NCBI GenBank assembly: GCA_036389715.1
Contig: DASVWH010000201.1
Span: 1 to 40,919 of the forward strand
Direction of reading: 5' to 3'
Length of the DNA: 40,919 nt
Source: DASVWH01 sp036389715
GTDB lineage: Bacteria; Acidobacteriota; Blastocatellia; Pyrinomonadales; Pyrinomonadaceae
Position numbers and translations under genes: made by a program. The notes below the pieces were generated by a model. The model ran no database searches. It was not told the origin of the DNA and worked only from the letters and a program-made list of their open reading frames with translations. Shown one piece after another: positions 32,588 through 40,217 of this stretch (the stretch's first letter is position 1; each line of letters opens with the position of its first letter).

Positions 32588-34060
32588 CTAGAGGCCATTG
32601 AAGGTCTCCGCGCCGAGCGAGCGCAAGAGCGCCCTGGCCTTGACCAGCGACTCCTCATATTCATACTCGGCGCGGCTGTCGGCGACGATGCCGCCGCCCA
32701 CGTTAAAGCGCGCCCGGCCGTCACGCACGACCATCGTGCGAATCGCCACGCTCAGGTCGAGCGAGCCGTCGGAGGACAGATAGCCGATGGCTCCCATCGA
32801 AAGCCCGCGCGGCACGCTCTCCGTCTCCTTGATAATCTCCATCGCGCGAATCTTCGGCGCGCCCGTGATCGAGCCGCAGGGGAACGCCGCGCGCAGCAGC
32901 CCGGCCGCTGTCACCTCATTGCGCAGTCTGCCGCCCACTCGCGAAACCAGGTGAAAGAGCGTCGGGTGTTCCTGAAGAGCGCACAGCTCCAGGACCTCGA
33001 CCGAGCCGTAGCGGCAGACGCGCCCCAGGTCATTCCTTAAGAGGTCAACGATCATCACATTCTCCGCGCGATCCTTTTCGCTCGCCAGCAGCTCCGCGCG
33101 CAGCCGCGCATCGGCCCGCGCCGAGCGCCCGCGCGGCCGCGTCCCCTTAATCGGCCAGGCCTCTACACGCCGCCCGCCCTCGCCAGTCTCGACGCGCAGA
33201 AACCTTTCGGGCGAGGCGCTGATGACCACGTCTTCGCGGCGACGAATGAAAGCCCCGAAGGAGGACGGGTGCTCTCGCCTGAGCCGCATGAAGACCTGCT
33301 CGGGCCCGTCTCGGGGGTCGAGCGGGCAAGATAGCTGCTGCGTCAGGTTCGCCTGGTAAATATCCCCTGCGGCGATGTGCTCTTTGATCCGGCCGACCGC
33401 CACCACGTACTGCTCGCGCGTCATGTTGGAGGCCACGGGCGGCGTGTCGCGCGGCCCCGGATTCAAGCCTTCACAGCCCTCTTCTGCGACCCTGATGCGA
33501 CGAGCCGCGTCGTTGATTGCCTCCTCCGTCTCGGCCAGGCGCTGCCGGGAGCCCGCGCTGACAATCCGGGTTCTTCCCCGTGCGTAGTCGTGGACGACGA
33601 GCGTGTCGTAAAAAGCGAGGACAGCATCGGGCTCGCCGCCCGGAGCGGGTGGCGCATCTACAGAAGAGAGGCCCGCGAGGCGTTGGCCCAATTCGTAAGA
33701 AAGGGTCGCGATGCAGGCTCCTGCGGGAAACTGCCGCGCACGCTTTTGGCTCTTCGTCGCATCACCGGCCAGGCGTTCGTCGAGCAGGCTGAGGACCTCT
33801 CCGCGCTCTACCCTGTGGCCATCCCGGCCGTGCGTTTCTATCAGCAGCCGCGGGCCGCTCGCTTCTATAATTTCGGTCGGGTCGAAGCCAGCGATGAGCA
33901 GGCGGGCCTCCGCGCCGCGCGAGCCGCCGCTATCGAGCAGGCCGAGCCGTCTGCCGGGCGCGAGCGCGAGCAGGGCGCGCAGGAGTTCGTCTACGGGGAG
34001 AGCAATTTCCCGTCCCGGTGGCCAGTGGATTTCCGCCGTTGTGCCAATCGCAGACCGCAT
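32588..34060 (-). CDS. pabB: Aminodeoxychorismate synthase component I (PabB)
   Basis: A 490-residue chorismate-binding enzyme forming 4-amino-4-deoxychorismate, the p-aminobenzoate/folate precursor. The C-terminal half has EAWPIKGTRPRG, where PIKGT (Lys) distinguishes PabB from anthranilate synthase TrpE (PIAGT). It also has AENVMIVDLLRNDLGRV, HLVSRVGG, CGSITGAPKIRAMEIIKE and the end motif GGGIVADSRAEYEYEESLVKARA. The N-terminal part (1-200) is the variable subdomain. The ATG at 34060 is chosen because the longer frame reaching 34237 overlaps the preceding gene out of frame. It starts 58 bases after the AmiE-NamZ stop, so co-transcription is likely although the functions are unrelated. The glutaminase PabA is not in the window. 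Confidence 0.93.
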   Translation of the reverse strand: MRSAIGTTAEIHWPPGREIALPVDELLRALLALAPGRRLGLLDSGGSRGAEARLLIAGFDPTEIIEASGPRLLIETHGRDGHRVERGEVLSLLDERLAGDATKSQKRARQFPAGACIATLSYELGQRLAGLSSVDAPPAPGGEPDAVLAFYDTLVVHDYARGRTRIVSAGSRQRLAETEEAINDAARRIRVAEEGCEGLNPGPRDTPPVASNMTREQYVVAVGRIKEHIAAGDIYQANLTQQLSCPLDPRDGPEQVFMRLRREHPSSFGAFIRRREDVVISASPERFLRVETGEGGRRVEAWPIKGTRPRGRSARADARLRAELLASEKDRAENVMIVDLLRNDLGRVCRYGSVEVLELCALQEHPTLFHLVSRVGGRLRNEVTAAGLLRAAFPCGSITGAPKIRAMEIIKETESVPRGLSMGAIGYLSSDGSLDLSVAIRTMVVRDGRARFNVGGGIVADSRAEYEYEESLVKARALLRSLGAETFNGL

Positions 34061-34118
34061 TAGAGGAGAACCCGCACAGGCGGCGCAAGGGTCGCGTCGC
34101 CCGTCAAGCCGCCGGGCG

Positions 34119-36683
34119 TTACCTGTAGAGCAGGACACGCGCACGCGCGCGTCGAAACTCGTCGAGCGCCCCGTTCCATGAGCGCGCGATCTCTTCGGGA
34201 GCATCGGCACGCTTGATGGCCTCGAAGGTCCTGGCATTGACGAGCAGGCGTATGTAATCGTCCACGTTCCACTGGGCCGGATAAAACTTGCGGAGCGCGA
34301 CGGCTATCTCCAGCCCGGCCCGCACGGGACGAAACTGCGCGCGGTCGGTAATGATGATGTTGATGCCCGCGCACTCCTCGCCCTTGAAGACAGAGGCTTT
34401 CGGCGTGAAGCGCACCGGCACGAAACGCACGCCCGCGAGCCTGCGTGTGTTGAGATAGGCGGCCAGCTTCTGCCCGTCGAGCCAGGGCGCGCCGATCAGC
34501 TCGAACGGCGTATTGGTCCCGCGCCCGACCGAGAGATTGGTCGTTTCCAGCAACCCTATGCCGGGATAGAGAGCCGCTTCCGTCAGGCTCCGCATGTCGG
34601 GCGAAGGATTGACCCAGACCAGGTTGGTCGAATCGAACCACATCGCTCGCCGCCACCCGTCCATCTTGATGACGCGCAGGTCGCAGCCGAGCTTGCGCTG
34701 TTCGTTAAAGAGCATCGCCAGCTCGCCGACCGTCATCCCGTGGCGCACGGGGATGCTGTGATAAGCGGTGAAGGAGAGCTTCTCAGCGTCGGCCACTGGG
34801 CCCTCGACTTCCAGGCCGTTGAGCGGGTTCGGGCGGTCCAGGATGAAGACGGGCAGGTGCGCACGCGCGGCCTCCTCCATCACGTAGCCGAGCGTCGAGA
34901 TGTAGGTGTAAAAGCGCACGCCGATGTCTTGCAGGTCAAAGACGATGGCGTCGAGTTCTTTCAACTGCTCGGGCTTCGGGCGTCGGCTCTGCCCGTAGAG
35001 CGAATAGACCGGAAGGCCGCTCTGCTGGTCCTTTGAATCGGAGACCTTCTCTTCGGCCACGCCGCCGATGCCGTGCTCGGGCGAAAAGAGTGCGACCAGG
35101 CGCACGCCCGCCGCCGCTTGCAGCAGCTCTATGGTCGTCCGGCCCGCACGGTCGCGCCCCGTCTGGTTCGTCACCAGCCCGACACGCATCCCGGCCAGCT
35201 GCTTGAAGCCGTCGCGCTCCAGCACGTCAATGCCGGTCAGGACCTGGACCTCCGAAGGCGCATCCGCCCCACCGCCGCCCTGCGCGCGGCTCTTGCTCGC
35301 CGTCACGAGTTTGGCCAGGCCCGTCAACATTTCGGTCGCAAAGCGCGCCTCCCCGGCACGAGTTTTTTCGACCGACGTGTCCGTAATGGAAGCCGCGACG
35401 ATCGAAGAGATGCGCCCGCGCAGGGAGGCGACATCGCCCTTGCCGTCCGGGTGAACGCGATTGCTGAGAAAGACCACGAAGGTGCGCGTGGCCGGGTCAA
35501 TCCAGAGCGAAGTTCCCGTGAAACCCGTGTGGCCGAAAGAGCCGAGCGGGAAGAGGTCGCCGCGATTGGTCGAGAAACTGGTGGCGATGTCCCATCCGAT
35601 GCCGCGTGCCGAGCCGTCTTCGGCCACTGCGCGCGGGCGCGTCATCGCGGCGACGGTCATGGGGCTCAGGATTCGCACGCCGCCATACTCGCCGCCGTTC
35701 AAGATCATCTGGCAGTAGACGGCCAGGTCGTCGGCGGTCGAGAAGAGCCCGGCGTGGCCCGCCACCCCGCCCATCCGAAAAGAGGTCGGGTCATGCACCT
35801 CTCCGCGCAGCCAGCGTTCGTCCGCGGGAAGGTTCGACGGCCTGCCGCCGAGATGAGTGCTCGTCGCGCGCCGCGTCTCGGTCGGAGCGATGCGCGGCGT
35901 GAGCGCCGGGGGCGGGCGAAACATCGTCTCGCGCATCCCGAGCGGCTCGAAGATATTTTTTCTCGCAAACTCGTCGAGCTGCTGCCCGCTGATGCGGCGC
36001 ACCACCTCGCCGAGCGCGATGTAGCTAATGTCGCTATAGATGAAGCCGTTGCCCGGCGGATAGCGCAGCGGCTCTACGTAGAGCCGCTTGATCGCTTCGT
36101 CATAGCCGCTCCACTGCTCTTTCAGGATGAAGTCCGGCCCGTAGCCCGAGCGGTGCGTCAGCAGTTGCTCGATGGTAATCTGCTCGACCCCTTCGCCCTT
36201 CAGCTCCGGGAGGTAGCGTATCAGCGGATCGCTCAGGCGCAACTGCCCGCGCTCGACCAGAATCAGGATGCTCGTCGCGGTGGCGACGATCTTGGTCAGG
36301 CTGGCGAGATCGAAGATGGTGTCGGTCGTCATGGCTTCGCGTTGCGGGAGGATGGCGCGCGAGCCGTAAGCCTTGCGCCAGACGATGCGCCCGCGTCGCC
36401 CGACGAGCACGACCGCTCCGGGCGTCTCGTGCTGCTCGATTGAGCGGCGTGTGACCGCGTCTATCTGCGACAGCCGTTCGGCGGACATCCCGACGGTCGC
36501 GGGCGCTGCGACCCGCAGGGTCGTCGCCAACGCTTGAGCCGCCAGGACCGCGACGAGGGCAAGCGCGCAGATTTTCCCCCGACCTTTCCATAAAGGCTCT
36601 CCGGGTCTGGCGTGCCGTGGACGGATGAAGCACAGAGAGCGGGCTATCTTTTCGACTCTTTGGAGACTTGATACGATGGGCAT
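34119..36683 (-). CDS. Fusion of AmiE-like serine beta-lactamase-fold amidase and NamZ/DUF1343 exo-muramidase
   Basis: An 854-residue exported two-domain enzyme. A hydrophobic signal-like segment (about 36-53, KICALALVAVLAAQALA) sits behind a longer N-terminus. Domain 1 (about 62-440) is a class C beta-lactamase-fold serine hydrolase: S128LTK131, Y216SD218 and H385TG387. The HTG form is that of AmiE/esterase-like members. Domain 2 (about 480-854) is DUF1343 (NamZ type): GIDVLERDGF, GLVTNQTGRDR, LFSPEHGIGG, VFDLQDIGVRFYTYISTLG and PNPLNG. In Bacillus subtilis AmiE and NamZ are separate neighbouring genes that strip the peptide and remove terminal MurNAc. The start is uncertain: ATG at 36683, alternatively 36764. 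MurQ lies upstream and pabB downstream. Confidence 0.9.
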   Translation of the reverse strand: MPIVSSLQRVEKIARSLCFIRPRHARPGEPLWKGRGKICALALVAVLAAQALATTLRVAAPATVGMSAERLSQIDAVTRRSIEQHETPGAVVLVGRRGRIVWRKAYGSRAILPQREAMTTDTIFDLASLTKIVATATSILILVERGQLRLSDPLIRYLPELKGEGVEQITIEQLLTHRSGYGPDFILKEQWSGYDEAIKRLYVEPLRYPPGNGFIYSDISYIALGEVVRRISGQQLDEFARKNIFEPLGMRETMFRPPPALTPRIAPTETRRATSTHLGGRPSNLPADERWLRGEVHDPTSFRMGGVAGHAGLFSTADDLAVYCQMILNGGEYGGVRILSPMTVAAMTRPRAVAEDGSARGIGWDIATSFSTNRGDLFPLGSFGHTGFTGTSLWIDPATRTFVVFLSNRVHPDGKGDVASLRGRISSIVAASITDTSVEKTRAGEARFATEMLTGLAKLVTASKSRAQGGGGADAPSEVQVLTGIDVLERDGFKQLAGMRVGLVTNQTGRDRAGRTTIELLQAAAGVRLVALFSPEHGIGGVAEEKVSDSKDQQSGLPVYSLYGQSRRPKPEQLKELDAIVFDLQDIGVRFYTYISTLGYVMEEAARAHLPVFILDRPNPLNGLEVEGPVADAEKLSFTAYHSIPVRHGMTVGELAMLFNEQRKLGCDLRVIKMDGWRRAMWFDSTNLVWVNPSPDMRSLTEAALYPGIGLLETTNLSVGRGTNTPFELIGAPWLDGQKLAAYLNTRRLAGVRFVPVRFTPKASVFKGEECAGINIIITDRAQFRPVRAGLEIAVALRKFYPAQWNVDDYIRLLVNARTFEAIKRADAPEEIARSWNGALDEFRRARARVLLYR

Positions 36684-36944
36684 CTCGAAGACGTAACTCT
36701 CGGTTACACTATTTCCTTTTGACCGTTTGCAGCAAATGAATTTTGGGACGAGCGAGTCGAGCAAGATACTTGACCGCGGCGGCCGGGCGAGTAGCAGCCT
36801 GGGTCTTGCGCCATAGCATCCGGCATCCTGGCCCGCCTGTCAATTCTCCGGGCTCTGTCTGCGGGCCGGGAAGCGTGCGCAACGCCGCCCCGCAGACAGG
36901 AGCCGGACAGCTCTCAACAGGGGAGAGCGGCGCTTTTCCTTTCA

Positions 36945-37886
36945 TCAAACCCTTCGACGTTCGCGGTCGGGCGATGCCGAAAGCGCCTCGACGGCCCTCC
37001 CGACGACCCCGCGCGCACGGGCCAGTGCGTCTTCGGCTTTCGCCAGCGAACATCCTGTTTTACTCATCACCAGCGCCGCGCGCAAGTCGCCGTCGGCCTC
37101 TTCCAGCCGCACGCTCGCGTCCTGCTCTTCCAGCCCGGCTTCGGCACAGAGAATCCGCACGGCCCGCGCACGCAGCTTTGAATTGCGCGCCTTGAGATTG
37201 GACATCCGGTTGCCCGCCGCGTAACCGAGGCGAACGAGCGCGGCGGTCGAAAGCATATTGAGCACCATCTTTTGCGCCGTCCCTGCCTTGAGCCGCGTTG
37301 ACCCGGCGAGCACCTCGGGGCCGACGACCGGGACCAGACAAACATCGGCCGCGCGCGTCAGTGGCGAGCCCGGCACACAGGCGAGCGCAACCGTGAAGGC
37401 GCCGAGCGAGCGAGCATGCTCAAGCGCGGCGAGCGTGTAGGGCGTGCGCCCCGATGCGGCGATGCCGACGACCGCGTCGCTGCCCTGCAAGCCCCGTGCT
37501 TCCACGTCGCGCACGCCCGCCGCGCCGTCGTCTTCCGAGGCTTCGACGGCCTGGTAAGTGGCCTCGTAGCCGCCCGCGATGATTCCCTGCACCAGCTCCG
37601 GCGAGACGCCGAAGGTCGGCGGGCACTCCGCCGCATCCAGCACGCCGAGCCTGCCCGAACTCCCCGCGCCGACGTAGAAGAGACGCCCGCCCGCGCGCAG
37701 CCGCTCGACGATTCCCTCAACCGCCTGCGCGACCTCCGGCAGCACCCGCCGGACGGCCTCCGCCACACGCGCGTCCTCCTCGTTCATCAGGCGCACGATC
37801 TCGCGGGCGGGGAAAGAGCTGAGCTGCGCCGTGCGCGGGTTTTCCTCTTCCGTCAGAGGGATGTCTGCATTGCCTTCTGGATACAT
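36945..37886 (-). CDS. murQ: N-acetylmuramic acid 6-phosphate etherase MurQ
   Basis: A 313-residue cytoplasmic SIS-fold lyase that removes D-lactate from MurNAc-6-P to give GlcNAc-6-P. Family motifs: TEEENPRTAQL near the N-terminus, YVGAGSSGRLGVLDAAECPPTFG with catalytic Glu87, GIAASGRTPYTLAAL, and GSTRLKAGTAQKMVLNMLSTAALVRLG. A C-terminal helical segment carries RLEEADGDLRAALVMSKTGCSLAKAEDALARARG. I prefer the ATG at 37886; a TTG five codons upstream would lie inside the heptamer repeat. The kinase gene upstream and the AmiE-NamZ gene downstream are both steps of the same MurNAc pathway. Confidence 0.95.
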   Translation of the reverse strand: MYPEGNADIPLTEEENPRTAQLSSFPAREIVRLMNEEDARVAEAVRRVLPEVAQAVEGIVERLRAGGRLFYVGAGSSGRLGVLDAAECPPTFGVSPELVQGIIAGGYEATYQAVEASEDDGAAGVRDVEARGLQGSDAVVGIAASGRTPYTLAALEHARSLGAFTVALACVPGSPLTRAADVCLVPVVGPEVLAGSTRLKAGTAQKMVLNMLSTAALVRLGYAAGNRMSNLKARNSKLRARAVRILCAEAGLEEQDASVRLEEADGDLRAALVMSKTGCSLAKAEDALARARGVVGRAVEALSASPDRERRRV

Positions 37887-37895
37887 CGGCGCACG

Positions 37896-37944
37896 GTTCA
37901 ACGTTCACAGTTCGACGTTCAAGGTTCAAGGTTCAAGGTTCAAG
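37896..37944. repeat. GTTCAAG heptamer array (seven in-phase units)
   Basis: Units GTTCAAC, GTTCACA, GTTCGAC, then four perfect GTTCAAG from 37917. The array abuts the 5' end of murQ (reads CTTGAAC on its strand). Confidence 0.9.
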
Positions 37945-38011
37945 GTTTAGAGCGCGAGACTCATGCTTCGGAGTTTCGGGTTTCTGGCTCTGTCTCCGGG
38001 CGCTCTCCGTT

Positions 38012-39001
38012 TCAGCCCGCCATCCGCAGTTTATCCAATCTATCATGCGCCATGCGGGCGGCGGCGATAACGGGCGGCAGGTGCGGCGGGGCGAGAAAAG
38101 CGCCCGGCGCGAGCTGTCTGACCTCTTCGCGCACAGAATCGAGCAGCACTCGACCGGCCGCAAAAACGCCGCCGACGTAGGCCACCTGAAAGCGCCCGCG
38201 CTCCATCCGCAGCTCGCGTATGACGGCGACGGCGGCCATTCCCAGCTCGCGTCCGGCTTCGACGACAATCGAGCGCGCGACCCTGTCGCCGCGCCGCGCA
38301 GTTTCGATCACGCACCGGCCGAAACCGGCGATGCGCTCGTTCGTCATGCTCGGGGCGTAGATGGCGACTACCAGGTCGTCCTCCGTCGCCACTTTGAAAT
38401 AAGCGCAGGCCTCCTCGCCCAGACGGGTCTGCGGGCCGCGCCCGTCCGACTGCCTGCCGATGGCCTGCAAGGCGCGGCGTGCGATCCAGGAACCGCTGCC
38501 CTCATCGCCCGCAATCGGCCCCCAGCCGCCCGCGCAGGCGTGCCTTCCCTGCGCATTGACGCCGCAGCAGATTGAGCCGGTTCCGGCGATAATCACTACG
38601 CCCGGCTGCCCGTCTGTCGCGCCGTAGAGAGCTATCTCTGAGTCCGTCACGACCTGGAGCAAACCGACTCTCAAGCTCTTGAGAGCCTCGCGCATGCGTG
38701 CGCGCAGGTCTCCGCGCCTGACGCCCGCGAGGCCGACCTGGGCTGCGTCAATCTCCGTCGGCTGGACGCCGGACGCAGAGCAGGCCTGCGTCGCCGCTTC
38801 CCGAATCGCGGCCGCGGCATTGATGATTCCGACCCGCAGGGGATTCGACGGTCCGGCCGCGCCTTCGCCCAGCACGCGCCCGTCCGAATCGGCGATGACG
38901 GCGCGCGTCCGCGTCCCGCCGCCATCAACCCCGAGCAGGATTTCACCCTCAGAAGCCTGGCGCGGGCTCACGAATTTTGCCAGCCTGGAACTCTTCTTCA
39001 T
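38012..39001 (-). CDS. BadF/BadG/BcrA/BcrD-type ATPase, amino-sugar kinase (MurK/NagK-like)
   Basis: A 329-residue ASKHA-fold sugar kinase. The phosphate-1 motif LLGVDGGGTRTRAVIAD lies at about 22-38. The N-terminal half also has GEGAAGPSNPLRVG. The phosphate-2/adenosine region includes VVIIAGTGSICCGVN, and GGWGPIAGDEGSGSWIARRAL is the family signature of GlcNAc/MurNAc kinases. YVGGVFAAG lies near the C-terminus. It most likely phosphorylates MurNAc and/or GlcNAc to the 6-phosphate, giving the substrate of MurQ, which is 125 bases downstream in the same direction. Sugar preference cannot be read from the sequence. It is divergent from the LysR gene. Confidence 0.9.
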   Translation of the reverse strand: MKKSSRLAKFVSPRQASEGEILLGVDGGGTRTRAVIADSDGRVLGEGAAGPSNPLRVGIINAAAAIREAATQACSASGVQPTEIDAAQVGLAGVRRGDLRARMREALKSLRVGLLQVVTDSEIALYGATDGQPGVVIIAGTGSICCGVNAQGRHACAGGWGPIAGDEGSGSWIARRALQAIGRQSDGRGPQTRLGEEACAYFKVATEDDLVVAIYAPSMTNERIAGFGRCVIETARRGDRVARSIVVEAGRELGMAAVAVIRELRMERGRFQVAYVGGVFAAGRVLLDSVREEVRQLAPGAFLAPPHLPPVIAAARMAHDRLDKLRMAG

Positions 39002-39055
39002 CCGGCATTTCGCGCTCCACTTTAGAGAGAGCGCGCCCCCTCGTTGCGAATTACA

Positions 39056-39086
39056 TTGCTAATTATAGGTGGCCCTGTCTTATAAT
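39056..39086 (+). promoter_or_regulatory. Candidate promoter of the LysR gene
   Basis: Perfect -10 TATAAT at 39081-39086 with a possible -35 TTGCTA at 39056-39061. The 19-bp spacer is longer than ideal. Confidence 0.45.
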
Positions 39087-39101
39087 AGAAACTAAAAGTT
39101 C

Positions 39102-39116
39102 TTATCCTTACGATAA
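39102..39116. promoter_or_regulatory. LysR-type T-N11-A dyad
   Basis: TTATC-N5-GATAA, a perfect 5-bp dyad with the T-N11-A spacing of LysR-family sites. It sits between the candidate -10 and the start of the LysR gene, a location suited to autoregulation. A further GATAA half-site is at 39125. Confidence 0.5.
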
Positions 39117-39139
39117 TTAACCTTGATAACGGAGCGGCG

Positions 39140-40102
39140 ATGGAGATACGACAACTGAGGGCCTTCAGCGCGATTGCAGAGACCGGCACGTTCACAGCCG
39201 CGGCGCTGCGGATGCACATTACGCAGGCGGCCATCAGCATGCAGATTCGGCAGTTGGAGCAGGAGGCCGGGACGCCGCTCTTCATCCGCGCAGCGCGCCG
39301 CGTACACCTGACTCAGGCTGGCGAAGCGCTGCTCGAACGCGCGCGGCGAATCCTGCGCGAGCATGACGCGGCGCTGGCGGAACTGGCCGAGCTGGCCGGA
39401 GGCGAGCACGGGCGTTTGCGTGTCGGCAGCGCCTCTGCGATGGTCACGGCAGACCCGCTGCCGCAAATCCTCAAGGAATTACGCGCGCAATACCCGAGGG
39501 CCGAAGTGACCATCTCGTCGGGCACGAGCGAGGCCCTGGTCAGGCAGATACTCGCGGGCGAGCTGGACATAGCCTTCGTCTCGCTGCCCGTCGAAGCGCA
39601 CGGCATCTGGACCGAACGCCTGAGCTGTGACGAGCTGGTGGCCATCGCCAGCCCGCGTCACCCGCTGGCCGGAGAGCGCGTCGTCAGCCTCTTCACTGTG
39701 GCCGGGGAAAAGCTGATTCTCGGCGAGCGCGGCGGCAACACGCGCCGCCTGATAGACGGGCTGTTTGCGGCGGCGGGCGTCTGTCCGACGGTCGTGATGG
39801 AGTTGAGCCGGATGTCTGCTATCAAGCGGATGGTCGAAGAGGAGCTGGGCATCAGCATCGTCCCCTCGCAATCCGTGCGCGAGGAGGTGGCGGCCGGAAA
39901 GCTCGTCGCCTGGTGGATAGAGGGCGCGAGCATCAACTGGGAACTCGGCCTGGCGCGTCTCAGCGGCGACTATGATTCCCCCGTCCGCCAGACCTTCACC
40001 GGCCTCTGCAAGCAGTTTTTCAGCACCGTCGCGCCGCTCGATGCCCCGCGGCGGAAATCAAAAACGCCCAGGGAGCGGCGCAAGCGCGCGGCCCATGCTT
40101 AA
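39140..40102 (+). CDS. LysR-family transcriptional regulator
   Basis: A 320-residue regulator. The N-terminal winged helix-turn-helix (1-60) is canonical: MEIRQLRAFSAIAETGTFTAAALRMHITQAAISMQIRQLEQEAGTPLF is the LTTR pattern. A linker helix (about 60-88) leads to an effector-binding periplasmic-binding-protein-like domain (about 90-300; RLRVGSASAMV, LDIAFVSLPVE, LVAIASPRHPLA). The C-terminal tail is Lys/Arg-rich (RRKSKTPRERRKRAAHA). GGAG precedes the ATG. The divergent position relative to the amino-sugar kinase is the standard layout for an LTTR and its target, but the effector is unknown. Confidence 0.95.
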   Translation: MEIRQLRAFSAIAETGTFTAAALRMHITQAAISMQIRQLEQEAGTPLFIRAARRVHLTQAGEALLERARRILREHDAALAELAELAGGEHGRLRVGSASAMVTADPLPQILKELRAQYPRAEVTISSGTSEALVRQILAGELDIAFVSLPVEAHGIWTERLSCDELVAIASPRHPLAGERVVSLFTVAGEKLILGERGGNTRRLIDGLFAAAGVCPTVVMELSRMSAIKRMVEEELGISIVPSQSVREEVAAGKLVAWWIEGASINWELGLARLSGDYDSPVRQTFTGLCKQFFSTVAPLDAPRRKSKTPRERRKRAAHA

Positions 40103-40217
40103 CCCCCCGTATTGCTCATGCTTAGCAGAGACGTGCCGCGCGCTCTTAGCAAGCGTGCCGACGCCTCAGAGCGCTTCCTTTCATCGCTTCCCACATCAAG
40201 GCTCGCCCTGTTTTCCG

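Noticed and set aside
35073..36443. A 456-codon plus-strand frame opposite the AmiE-NamZ gene
   Set aside because: Arg/Ala/Asp-rich composition without a domain; the opposite strand encodes clear catalytic motifs.
37896..37944. GTTCAAG array as a CRISPR
   Set aside because: Units are 7 bp and directly adjacent with no spacers; no cas genes in the window.
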